From contig NC_088102.1 in NCBI RefSeq assembly GCF_036370855.1, positions 20,875,001-20,939,000 on the forward strand: a stretch of DNA of 64,000 nt, read 5' to 3'. Below the pieces are notes generated by a model. The model was given only the letters and a program-made list of their open reading frames with translations, was not told the origin of the DNA and ran no database searches. This DNA is from Dromaius novaehollandiae (taxonomy: Eukaryota; Chordata; Aves; Casuariiformes; Dromaiidae). A program made the position numbers and the translations under genes. Positions 26,901 through 40,800 of this stretch are shown in pieces. Every line of letters starts with the position of its first letter. The first letter of the stretch is position 1.

Positions 26901-29900
26901 AACTGTCATGAAATGTCTCCCTAAGAGATATGTACGTGCATAAAAGTAACTGCATTGGCTGGTCCAAAAAGCACACAGAACAAGCTGGAGACAGAATCAA
27001 GAAACAAGGTTTCTTAATGGAATACATATTTCTTAAGAGATTTTGCACATACTTAAGATCGCCTGGGGTCTTTCATTTTATAATTTGGTACAAAGAGTTC
27101 CAGGAGTATTTTATTTCAGAGAGAATTAACAGAATCCATCAATCCTCTCTGATAATGAGGATCAATCTTTATGCAAAAATCAGAGTCATTTGTTACAAAG
27201 TATACATTAGGAAACTGGCCCATAAGTGCAGCTCAATTTTCAATTTCCTTTGTGCAAAGAGCAATTTTTTTTCCATAAAGAGAGACCATTTTGTATTGTC
27301 TAGAGGGTGATTCAGAGAACTCCCTGTCTGCACCTGCTTTGGAGCAATTCCTGTCTTCTCTTCTGAGAGTAATATGACCATGAAGTCTAACGGAGAAGCT
27401 GGCTAAGGCTCAGTGATACAAACGCTTCCCTGAATTCCCACAGGGCAATTCAAATTATCAGGCATTCTCAGAGCGTGCTTACAGATTCTGACAGAGGTCC
27501 CAGGCTTCTGTGCCTGTTCCCAGCAAATTGGTTGTCTGCTTTATCCAGTGACAACTTGAAGCAAAATGGGCTAGCAGTCAGGAAGACAGCAATAATCAAA
27601 ATTTCAGACTCTCTGTCAGAACGGTTCCCTCATACTGGGCAGCAGTCATTCTCTCCTCTGACTTGATGCATCAAAGAACTCCAACAGGAGAGATCTGGGT
27701 GGCCTTGCTTCTGGCTTAGCTGCTAGGATGCTCCTCGGAGAAGTGGAAAAATGGATTTGGATTCTGAAGAGGCTTAAGAGATACACTGATAAAGCTGGAT
27801 CCAATGTTTTCCTCTAAAAATGAAAGTTTAACTAATGAAAAACAAAAACATAGCTATCTAGTCTTCTGTCTCTTCTAAAACCTATACAATACTCATCATT
27901 AAAAATTGTGATTTGAAGGTTTACAACAGATACTGGAATTTTTCCTGTACATTTTCTTAGCCAGCCCCTCAGTCATTCTTATTAATTCAAAGGCTCCAGA
28001 GAAAGGATTCACTTTGAGAATTTTAAGTACCCCAATTTTAAAGCATGTAATCAACGGCATTTCAGTTAGTTAATACTAACTAACTATAGTCAATACTATA
28101 TTATACTACATTATCAGTTATTACTACAGTTAATAAATAGTAATACTATATAGTATTATATGCTGTATACTATATACTATATATATACTAATACTATAGT
28201 AATAAATGTAACAGTTTCAAGAGCTAATCTGTTAGGAATTTTCTACCTGTGACAATTACTGCCAGTAAGTATCCTGGCAAACTATTTCTTGCGCTTTTCA
28301 TATCTTCTCATAAAAGCAATGAATACACCACCTTCCCTCACCTTTCGCTTTCACAGCAATAAAGCAATGATTACATTAGGGTAAGCACTGATGTCAAAAA
28401 TACATTCAATATTCAGTAAGAATCCAGATGCTTCCGTTCTTCCATTGTATCCTTGTGTCCAACTTCCGAAGAACTGCTCTCATACTACTAATTTGGTGTA
28501 GCACTACACGAGATTTATTTTTAGACTGAACGTTAACAAATGAGAGTTTGAACTTTTAAGCTATTTTTTAGTAAGATCCTAGAAAATACTCTGAAGTCCC
28601 AGAAGCCACACCCTCCCTTGATGAGTATTTGAAAGATAATTAGAAAAAAGCAGATTTTCTGTCCACCACTGATCAAAATGACAGAAATTCCTAATTACAG
28701 AGCTAGCCATAAAGAGAAGGAAGACAACCATCTCAGCATACAAAAAAAAAAAAAAGAAACAACAAAAAACCATGAAATTCACCACGGCATTTACATTTTT
28801 TTCTTACTTTGATGACTGTCATTTTACCAACACAATCACATCACTCTCTGCAGATGCTCTTATTATTAAATGTATCCAACTCCAGGATGGCATGTCTTCA
28901 ATGAGGTAACCCTCTATTAGCACATACTCCAAACTAATCATATTAATGCCCAGGTGGCAGAAAAAAATCCCAAATCCAACATTCTCAGTATTATCATCAA
29001 GCCACCCCTCTGAACACACAGCACAGTGCCCCTGACTTATTTGAAGACAGTCTATTGCAACTGCTCTCATCTAACATTCAACATGTGCTACACTTCTATG
29101 AAGCTTATTCAACAATATGATTTTCTATGTTCTTTCTTTTTAGTCACTGCTTTTCCATATTTTATTTCTGAGCTACAGTTAAAGCATGAAAAGTGAAAGC
29201 AAAAAGTGTCAAATGCTAATAACATTTCCTGACTCAAAGTAAATATTTTAAGTATCTTTCTAGAAAAGAAGGAAAGAGATAGGAAATGATTCTTACTTTT
29301 GGATGGTAAAATGGACATTCCATTTTCTTGCAAGCAGGAAAAAACTTGCACAGCGGACTACTGGAGGATATAGGTGGTGTGGGTAATGGTGCTGAGAGCA
29401 GAAGAGAAAAAAAACAGGAATACAGGCTGGATCAGAATAATCCGTATTTTTAATATGATTCCATACAAATTTAAATATCTCAATTCTTCTGCAAGGAATT
29501 AAGTCTTAAAATAACCCAAAGCTCTGCAAAAAATATAGGAAGCATATCACAATGCACTAAATGAATCTCATCCTGAGTAGAGCAAAACCATTAGCATCAG
29601 TTCTTTACCATTTCAGGACAGAAGGTACCAAGGTACTGCTTCTAACAAATTAAGCAGAAAATTTGGTAGGCAGAAAAATTCAAATTTTGGATTTAGACAG
29701 CTGCAAGCCTATTAAAGTTAACAGGACTGAAAAGCACAAGCAGGGCACTTTCCAGGAATACACTGGAAGTGATACAAGAGATGAGCACATTGTACTCTGC
29801 CCTCTGGTAAAGTAGCAGAACTGTATCCTACTATGATTAAGGGCTAAGCCACTTCCAGTCATGGCTTCCAATCAGTCATGATCATGACTTCAGTGATATA

Positions 29901-31819
29901 AAGGCCCTCTACCCTGGCATTGTTCAAAGGCTCAGAAATACCAACCCAGATTCCAAACACAGTAATTGCATTCACTGAGCAACCTCATTCCCAGAAAGTC
30001 ATTTCATCATTACAAAGAGTTAACTCCTACAGTGTAACAAATGAGAGAAAAATGTTCATATAAATTTTAAAGACAGAAACAACTTTTGTTTTCAGTTTGT
30101 GTCGTAAGTTCTTGCTACAACAGGAATCCAATCTGAGCAACAAATCTGAGTATATCTGCTCTTGCAATGTTGGCTAACTACTGTATCCCTCCAAAAGAAG
30201 TGACTACTTGTGCGAGTTAACCTGTGGACTTTCCTTCATATGGACTTCTACATAACGGTGTTCAGGGATTTTTCTGAGAGCAAAAACAGTTTTTGTGATA
30301 ACACTGGATTATTATTTTTCACCTGACATTAAGACTTTAAGGAAAACAAAGTCAAATCAAGGGGGAAAAAAAAAGTTTTCTTCACTTGTGTCAGTTTCTG
30401 CTTCCACCACATTCACTATTTTCCCTTCTGTACATTTATTTGAAGCACAGAAAAGCCAGAGGTGCTCACCTGGTTTAGGAGCTGGAAGTGGGGCTCGTCG
30501 ACTGGCATGGGTGTAAGGGCACTCTGGCTTAGTGCATTTCGCATCATATTTACAATTTGGATGGATGAACAAGCATTTATCAGCAAATTTGCAGTTAGGA
30601 AAGACTCTGAGGAAGAAGGAATAAAAGAAATATTTTAGTCTTACTCTATGCTGCATATCCACACTCAGAACAAGAGGCCAAGAAGTTGCTGTGCATGAAA
30701 AACAGGCTATTACACAATATCCAAACTACAGCAGGGCTTATATATATGTGTTAGTTATTATCAAAGCAGGGCATGCAGGTGTAGTGTACTAGCTGTACAC
30801 CGATCTCTACTCATTTCCTTTTGGATAGTCTTTACACAGAGTAAATAAGTGAACTACTTTACACTCAGCAGAGTCTGGTAGCTTGCAATAAGTACTTGCT
30901 AATATAGATCATTCTGAGTGTGCAGTGCAGAGCAGCAAAGAACTGTGAATTCAGACCTTTGCTAATGGGGGACCAGAAATTCCCTACATAATATGGTTCA
31001 CTTACTGAAGAGAAACTGATACCTCGAATTTACATATGTGTGATTTTAAAAGAAAATTCATACATCTCAGTAAATGAAAGAAGCCATCCAATCTCATAAC
31101 ACCTATCTCTGTAGGTGTTCCTAATTTCTTACTGCTTGTGGAAGAGAAATCAAAGACACAACACATTCAAGAGTTAGCCTTTGCTTTCAAATCACAAAAT
31201 TGCTGCATTACCATATTAGTGTAATATAACATGTTCTAAAGCATTGTGATATCTAGCAGAGGAGCGCTGTTCTTTTAAGACAACTCCCATTCCCACATCC
31301 ATAAGCAAAACATAAAAACATCACCCTGCATGTTAAAACTAAGTTTTCTTCTGCAAGAGTACAGTTGTGACTCTACTTATTACAAACTTCACTGTATTCT
31401 GCCACTTGGTAGAAGAAATTACAGTGCAATAATCTAGCTCCTACACTTACCATAACAGATTTAAACTGCCTTGAAGTATTTAATGAAAGAAGGGAATATT
31501 GAACTAAAAATAAAAATGATGTCAAGTGGATGAGCTTTGTACTACTTACTTGCAAGGAAGTGTGGGGTGATGGTACACGCATTCGTCTCCATTTTTACAA
31601 GCAGGCCAGTACTTGCAGCGCTCAAGCACCTTCTCTTGTTTTTGCAGCACACTCAACTGCTCCACTTCCACTAGGAGAGAAAGAAAAAAGAAAAAAGAAA
31701 ACCCCAAGCTGGAACCTTAAAAATTCCATGTGCAATTTGGCTTATAAAATATATCATAACTGAAATTCAAAATATTTCCTATTCTTTCTCTATTTTTACC
31801 CCAAATGTTGATAAGCCTT

Positions 31820-31863
<44 letters not shown>

Positions 31864-34800
31864 TTTCACAGTAAAACCTTACATACAACCATAGTATCTG
31901 AAGGAAATTCCAAAATTAGAAAGTGGACAAGCCATAATGTTAGACTGAAAGCTGCCTTCTAGTGATAAAAGATCAAATATCCACTGTTTACAAGTAAAAG
32001 AATTCAGCAAGACTACGAAAATGATTCTTCAACTGAATCTTAGTTACACATGTTAAGCTATGTATTAGTTGAGCTCTGCTTTCTTTCTAGAAGATATTTT
32101 TGGCTCCAGAAGACTATTTCAAAAAAAAAAAAAAAAAAGTCAATTTGTACACTAATTAGATACAATTTGTTAGTATGGGGAATATGGGGGCAGACCAAAA
32201 AAAGAACTATTTTCATGTAATTATTTGACAGACATTTACCTCAGTTACCTGAATCTAGACTCTCAAAAAGGATTTTAAGAAATTCCAATCTGAAACCAAT
32301 ACCTTCACTACTATGAGAACCTGGGACTTTGACTTTTCCCTATTTTACATTATTTCTAAAAACCTCACTTTCCCAAATTCAGACTATTAAGCCAGATATT
32401 CTTACACCTTCACTGTTCTCTTAGCTCTGCAAATCCGCATAAACCTTTGGCTTTACAAAGCTTTCCACGATTCCTAGACATGCCTCTCTAACCTCGCTAG
32501 TGATACACTTGCTGCAGCTTCATTCCATCCTCAGCCTCATTTAGTCATTCTCTTGCTTAAAGGATTTTCTAATTTAAAGAATAAACACCATCACTTTTAT
32601 TTGTTAAGAATGATATATCCAGAATCGAACCACCACACTACTGTTGGGTCCTGCTGGTTAGGTTAATTACCATCAGAGCTCTCCAGCTGCCTGGTTACAA
32701 TTTGCATCTGCTGTGCTCGAAGGCCTTTTAATCCTCTGCCTGCACACATATTTTGGGTAACTGGCTTTAATCCTTCAGTTATATCCTCCTCTTCCTGATC
32801 AGAAAGGTATCCTGGTGGACTGGGCACACCATCCAGCGTCACTATGAACTTGGGACTAGCAGGTTTCTCTGGCTGTGCAAGCTGTTCGCTGCCAAAGAAA
32901 GAAATGTGCTTTTGACTCAAGAAGTCTGAGTAAAAATGAACGATGTTAATAACTAACATTGCAGTACGAGCTAACCTATAGAGTGTAACACAGTAACAAT
33001 CTTCTATTAAGACAAATAATAATTTACTTCAATTAACATTTTGCCTTCTGGGCTCTCTGAAGCACTAAGAAGAAACAGAGCTTCCAATGGCATACGGCAG
33101 AAGATTTTACAACTATATTTCAGTTTGTCCATTCTGCTCAATAGATGGGTCCAAAAGCTCGTTTACAGACAAAGTTTAATACAGGATAATAATTAATCTG
33201 TTAAGGAATTTACAGTTTTGAGACAAAAAAAGTGAGGGTAAATATCAGTCTTGGAATCATGAACATTTTAAAAACACACCAACAGGTGTTTCCTCAGAAA
33301 TGCTGAACATGATAAAAGTGGGTATAAAGGTTCGTAGGGCTGGGAAGCGAGACTTGAGATACTGATGCGTAAGCATGCTCAGCCTGATCGAAAGAGCAAT
33401 CTAGCCTAGTGTCCCATGTCTGATAGTAACCAAAGGGGATAAAATAGGCAATATAAAAACAGGGGATGCATACATGATATTTTTTCCAAATACTTTTGCA
33501 CTGTCCCACCCATTTTACCTGAGGGACTTCCTGAGCAGAATGTGGTTCTAAATATTTGGTAACCCACTAAAGAGTTCTCATCTTTGATAAAGAGCGATGA
33601 TATAAACTTTGTTTCTCTATGAAATCAAGCTAAAAGCAATTATGGTGTATAATACCTCTAAAAATAGAAAGAAATGAGACATTAAAAAATAATAATAATA
33701 AAATAACAACCACACGCTAACCAAAACTTTCAAGTGCTAGAAGTCAAAAGCAGATTTATTTAGATGCAAAAATTCACCACTCCCCAATGGCAGGAAGTCA
33801 CAGCTTTAAACCTTTACTCTGTGAGGTTACCCTTTTTGCTCGTGGAAATGAAACACAAAGTTTTTGCAATGGAATGGCAGAGCACAACAGCCTACATGAT
33901 GAAGCACATCACACTGCCCAGAGTGGTTTGTACCCTAACAGGTAAGGTGCATACATATTGATAAAACTATTCAGTAGCAGGAACTACCACAGCATAAAAA
34001 GAGTAAGGAAGATTACAGTTCACTGCTCACTCATTTAAGTCAATGAAAAAACATCCACAACACATCATTTACCACAACACATCATTTACCAGCTGACATG
34101 AATTCTAAACTTCTCTTGGTCAAACTCCAGAGTAAACAGTCTTAAATGACTTGTCCCACACCCCACTTACTGTTTGCTGGCTTATGGGTACTTAGCTACC
34201 CAGAGTGTGTGCTGTTTTTCCTCCAACACTTCTGTGAAAGCTCAAACAGGGCTCGCCATACTCAGTAGTGAGTTAAAAGGCGTTTTGTAACAAGTGTATC
34301 TCAAGGTCAAATAGGTATAAAACTGAATTATACTGCCAGGCTATTTAAGCAAAATTATTCTATAACTAAGATTTTAGAAACCAGGATGAAAAGAAAGAGA
34401 AGCAGGTTAATGCTCTGATCTATTCAGCTCCTCTGCTTTCTTAAAAATCAAAGAACTACTCTAACTACAGCTCACCCCAGGAACTACTTTCAGTTTAGAA
34501 AGACATTTCTGGACCTTGCTTCTCTCCCACCTCTCCACTCGTCAACATCGGTCCATTTTCCATGATGTCACGGATCCTGACTGGGCTTATACAGCACAGG
34601 AACTACAGAAGGATTCCATTTAGATCACAAACAAGCACTCTCATTAATCCTATTATGACAGCATGACAGCTCTTAAAATTTTTAGCGTAATAAAAGAAAT
34701 AAGTTTTTACCGCGTCTGTATTAGACGTCCCGAGAGTGCTCGTATTGCCTCTGTGGCCCTCTTTCCCAGCTGCTGATTCTGTGGCATTATCTCCTCAGAC

Positions 34801-37800
34801 AACTTTGGCTTCTTCAGGATAAATGACCTAGTGTCCGTATGGACGACAGAGTCTGTGTCATAGTAACCTGAATTGGAGAAAAATTACAAAGAAAAAATAA
34901 GAGAAAAATGATCACATAGCTGTACTCTAGCTTACAGCATATTTCTGAATATTAATTTTATACAGCTGATGAACTAATTTTCTTTTCAATTCTTACCAGC
35001 CGCTTACAGTAAAAAGTTTTACTTCCTTGCTTATTCCACAAAAAAAAAAAAATCATCAACAGAAGCCATAGGCCATATTAGGCCTGACCAGGAAACTTTG
35101 TTACTGGACTGGCTATGCTGAAACAGCATTGAAGGGCGCGTGCGCGCACACACGCGCACACACACACGCGCACACACACAAAAAAAAAAATCTCTCAGGC
35201 TCTGAGTGTCTACTGATGTAACACTTTGTTTCTTAAACAAGTAGAAATTAGAAAATGCTAAAAATCAGTATGATTAATTTAAAAGGAAATTATATTTTAA
35301 TATTCATCAACCAGTAGGCATCAATTTGAGAGCGAGGGATTTTTTTTTAGGAATAAAAGATCATGAGACTTAACCTTGAGTCACTTGCAAAGTATCTTCA
35401 ATCACAGGGTCAATCTGGAGCCGAGAAGAGAGCTCCTTTTGTTCAGCTCCTAAAAAATCCAGGAATTGGGAGCATATTTTACTGCATGTTAAAAGAAACG
35501 ACAGATTTAAGAACTGAAGCATACTCCTCTAATTCTTTTGGGGAAAAAAGAAAAAAACAAAAAACACACAACCCCCCCCCCCCCACACCTCTAAAAGAAA
35601 AGGCAATTCTCACGGTTATGGACCCCTTTCTCATTGTTTCAGAAGCAGTAGCAAGTTTTCTCTAGCAGGATGGCACGGCAAAGTTGAATTATTAAAAGAA
35701 TTTAGTCTTTCCCATAATCATCGCTCAGTACAGACTAGATCTGTGCATGCAAAAATTGATAAAGGTCACATTCTTCTTCACTTTTAGAGGTGTTAACTAC
35801 TTCAGAGAATATACATACACATGGAAAACAGCTAACTACAAGGGACTACTTTATAGTCGAGTTAAAAGAGGTGAAACAAACCGGAATCGCACTGTTCTAC
35901 ATCTGACTTACTGTACAGCTTGAAAAAAATTATTTTGCTTTTGGTAGGTTAAGTAAGCTGTCATTTCAATTTCAACGGTAAGAGAGCCAAAAATATTTAG
36001 CATAACTATTTTCTGTACATTAAATCAAAGACAGAAAAAGCTTCTTCATACATATTCCACATAAACTGTTCAAACTATTTTATGTTGGCAGAAAAACTCC
36101 AAGTATAGCTACATGAAAAATAAGAGACTAAAGAAACCCAGCTCATTTTGTTTTAATGACAAATATTTACCACTCCTTGACAATGACAGCGAGCCAATAT
36201 AACACAGATCTTACTCCAGTCAAATTTTACTCTTCAATCTAAATACTTTGCAAGAGTAAAGCAAGTTTATTCTTACAGAAGCATTTTTTTTTAATGTTAG
36301 GTATATAATTCTTTGTAATGCACACAGCTGGCTTTATTTATAGCATAATCATGCTGAAAAAGTATTTGGTTGCCTGTAAATGGTATGCTGTTTTCCTCTT
36401 AGGAGTTTTATAACAAGTAGAAAGAAAGCTTGCTGTTCACACAGTTATCCTAATATCCACTGTCATGTAACAGCAGCTGTAGTACTCTAATACTTACACA
36501 AAGTAAATGAAAACATTAAAACTAGTTATGTGATAACCGTATGTTGGAAAATATCTTCTAATACTTCATACACTGCAAAATTATTCCAAACATACCATAT
36601 CTTAATGCTCTCACAGAAGCTTTCTGACAGAATTCCTCCCATGAGACACCAAGCATGCAACGGATGGGGAAAAGAGACTCCATCTCAATATAAATGGATA
36701 CATTTGCTTATTGCTCAGTTACACAAAATTATTATTTAGCGATACGCCAGAGTGCTAAACAACCCTTTGCTCCCTGAGTGGCTGATCTGAGTTATCCATA
36801 TATATCATATAATCATGCTTCAGAAAGCCTCTTGGTTTTCTGTTAATTCCCACATGAAACTCGATGCTGACTTAAACATTAAAAGCATTTTACCCAGAAC
36901 TTGTCACGTTTCTATGAGATGCTTATAAATATGACAGCAGCTAATAAAGTTGCACTCAATAAACTCAGGTAATTAGATGTTCAAGACAGCCTCTCCAATG
37001 CATTCTTTTCTTCCCTCTAATGCACCCCAGACAAATTTCAGTCTATACAGTATTCTGGTAAAGCATGTGTGAACAACGTGCTGCTCAGCCTGTTGTAAAA
37101 ATGACGTTCCCAGGTATAGATTTTTAAAGAACATTATCAAATGACCTTGAATTCGTTCAACTGTCTGTTCCTTTGGCTCTTCTACTTGAAGCTGAGAACT
37201 CAGAGCAGGGAGTCTGCTTTGCACATGGATTACTTCTAACTGAGATTCTTCTGGGGCAAATCGAGTTCTTGGTGCAACTGGAACAGTCTGTTTCTGCGGA
37301 ACTTTATTTAAAGAAACAATGGTAAATCATTTTAGTACTACCCAATCACTCAACAGTACTATGTTTGTATACGATCCTAAAATAACTTTGAATAAATTCA
37401 AAAAACCCCCAACCCTCAGTACCTCTATGAAAGTATCTTTAGCTACCTGTAAAACTGGTAGTGTAAAAGTGCACTCATGGATGTGTATAGAGCACTCCAC
37501 AAGCTGCACCTCAGAACACCTACCTGAAAGACAAAACTAAGTCTTTTACCAAAAGCTGAAATGCAGCACAAAAATAATTAGACTGACACCAGCAAAGAAT
37601 TCATTCATCCACTTCTACACAGCATTAGTCTAGTAAAAACCGGACTCCTGTGATCTTAAAATCACTTTTCTTTCCACTTTTTCATCTGAACAATCATGGA
37701 TTATCAAGGTGTGCTTCTAGTACATACAATGCCAGATAATCTGTGCTAAGGTGCTTGTAAACTGAATGCAAAACTTGATGACAAAAGCATGGAATTTGGG

Positions 37801-40800
37801 GATAGAAGGATGAAAGGTTGACTGCTTTGCCTGGCTTTTGCCAAGAGCATCAAAACTGCTTGTGAGGAGCTAAGCATATCCATTCCCTGGCTGAATATCA
37901 TGCCACACTATTAACCTATTAACCACTATCACACCTAACTATTAACACAGAGTTAAAAGATACAGCTCAGTACTGGATATATCATTTAAGACCTTTTTAT
38001 TTTGTTTTACCTATTTAGCTTATTTCCATATTCTGCTCAAAATATTTAAACTAGATATGAAATATTATCCCTAAAGTGAAAGTACCTACATGATATTTCA
38101 GATAAAATTCACATATCATCTTTCTGTTAAACCACAAAGTGGTGCTTTTTGCTCTCTCCACTGAAATCTTCTCATGTTGGTAAGTCAAACTATACAAGAT
38201 CACCACTGCTGCAAATCAACAGTATTCATTTATTTTAAAATTTTCTGGCTATGTTCCATTTCCTGCAATATGGCTGTGTGCACAGGAAAGAGCTTCCTGC
38301 ATCCCTTCAAACCCCCTCTGTTCCCCATGTTGCAGCTTTTCCCACCACAAACCCTTTTTTCACCGTATAAATGGAATCAGAACTCAGGAATATTAGAGCT
38401 CCTATTTCTTCTCTTTACAAAAACTGCTCATTCTGCTTCCTGTCTAGAATGAAGATAAGCTCTTAATGCTTGGGAGGCACTCATGCTATTCATTATGAAT
38501 GAAGAAGCTTAATGTTCTTTTAGAAGTTCATTTACTGTACAAAATACGTTTTCTAAGTAATCAAGTGATTCAACGATTATCCACTAGAACAATTCTTAAA
38601 TTATTTCTCCTTCAGTGCTAAGGCTGGCAATGATCTTTACTACCTCACTCATACAATTCTCCTGTTTTACAACCAGCTCACTTTACACCCAACTTCTACC
38701 ATGCAAGGACATGTTCCCCAGTACAAGAGCCTTTGAACACAGAAGACTCCCATCACATTTCTCGTGCCTTTAGATCAACCCATCAGCACCCATGCAACTT
38801 TGAAAACACAATTACAAGAAAACAGGGCAGACATCCACAATGACTGTTTTGTAAATATGTTAACGTAGAAGGAAGTCCTGTCTTTGTTACAGTTATCTTG
38901 TAGGTTTTGAGAGACAGTGGGACAGATTTTGAGTAACTTTCGTTTCAGAAAGCACTAAAACAGAGAAGTCATGGTTTAGGTAATTTAGTGAATGCTCTTC
39001 CCCAGCAATTTGCAATGTTTCATGTCAACAACACTAGATTTATTAATACCCAGTTATATGAAAGCCCAAGATCACAGTTGGATTTGCCCTTTGTCAGTGG
39101 AAGTCTTTCCTAGCTCAGAAAACTGAATGCCTAGAATTAAGTAACTGCTCAGTTGCAGTATAAGTTGCAACTCAGTATTTAAAACTACAGTGACAAGCTC
39201 ACTGCTTGAAGAGAATATAGGTTGATGTATCATTAGCAGTTTGTTGCTTGTTATTTTGTACCTCCATTACCTCTGTGCACTTTGCTTTTTTGCTGTTGGT
39301 CCTTTCTCTTCCTCTTCCAGGAAGGAAGGAAGGGAGTGCAGAAAGGGGAATAGAAATAAAGTTAGCTCAAACAACCTCCCTAACATTGGTCACTCTCACA
39401 TGTGCAACTATTAACGCTGGAAAACTTCCAGCACTGGCATTTTCTGTATATGCTTCAGAGACTTATCACTTTGATTAATATGTTTTAAAGACATTTCCTC
39501 CCTTCTTTATGCTTTTGTAATCTATCATTGAAGATTCCTGTAATGTACACAGGACATGCAAGAGCCATTACCTATACTGCTGACATCCACTATTTCACTT
39601 TGTTTTCTCTCTTGGCACTACATTTAGCTTGGATTTATAAAACAGGGCTTTGAAATACTGTAGCCTAGCACAAATAAAAACAATGCTAATTACCTGTTGA
39701 GTAATTGGTTGTTTTTGTAACCGATTCCTGTGCTTCAGAGATTGCTTTCAGTATTAAATTCTTGTTGGCCTGCTTGGAAGGTGGCAGTGAAGGTCTAAGG
39801 GCAATGGAAAAACAATTAGTTGTAGATGAATTGCAACAGTCATTATATCCATGTTAAACGTGGATGCTTTGAAATGTTAAACAGAGGTAAGCACAATACT
39901 GCTAAATTCACCATCTAAAAATTCACTTTATGTATGTTTTCAGCCTTTTAAACCATTTTTTGGAGTGGACTAGGATCCACCAAATGCTCTCAAAAATGGA
40001 AGTCCAGAGGCATGATTTCACCTGTCAGCTTAAGCTGCTATAAAACCATGCTGCATCCAAAAGGCAAAACTCTGCCTTTCTCCTACTCCCACTTCTGCCC
40101 CTCACATTCCTGATGCTACCTCTGTGTCTGCACCAGTAATCATGTGGCTGCCCAAGGGAGTAAGATCTGCCTGAAAACTCACACTCTCACAAAAGAAAAA
40201 AAAAATTAGTTATACATAAAGCTTCCTGTTTCTCTCTGAACGTCAACCACCAAGAAGTTTACATCAGACACACATGCTGTAGGGCTGAAAATAAATTCAA
40301 TAAAATGTAACAGCTTCAAACAAATCTAATGACTTGATGATCTCAGTGCTGAGCTAGCACTGGAGATCGGAACAGTCTCTTCTCTAGTTTAAATGTTCTT
40401 CCTCTCACTATTGAAACACAGATATAAATCATGAATGAACCTTGATTGACAGAAGTCAGGAAAAATAATCTCAAGTCTTTTGTAGAGTTAAAATAGTCTT
40501 CAGGAATACAGCAATATAAAGAGCAAGTTTTATTAAAAAAAGAAATCACCCAAGTATTCCACTGATTTGTTGGTTTTGTTTTACAGTGATAGAGACTGCA
40601 ACGACATCAAAAGGCACAGTGCAGGAAAGAGAATCAGCTTTATCTGCTTTGTCTATCAGTCACAATTGGTTTGAAGACTATTCCTGAAGTAAAAACAAAG
40701 TAATCAAAACGCTTGGAAAGTTGTGACACTAAATTAAGTATGTGGTCTGAAGCATGCCAACTTTAACATTCTTTTGCCGGTGAACTTTTCCCAGAGAATC

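Noticed and set aside
31824-31860. A37 run as the tail of a retroposed gene copy or SINE
   Set aside because: No recognisable body, target-site duplication or spliced coding remnant next to it.
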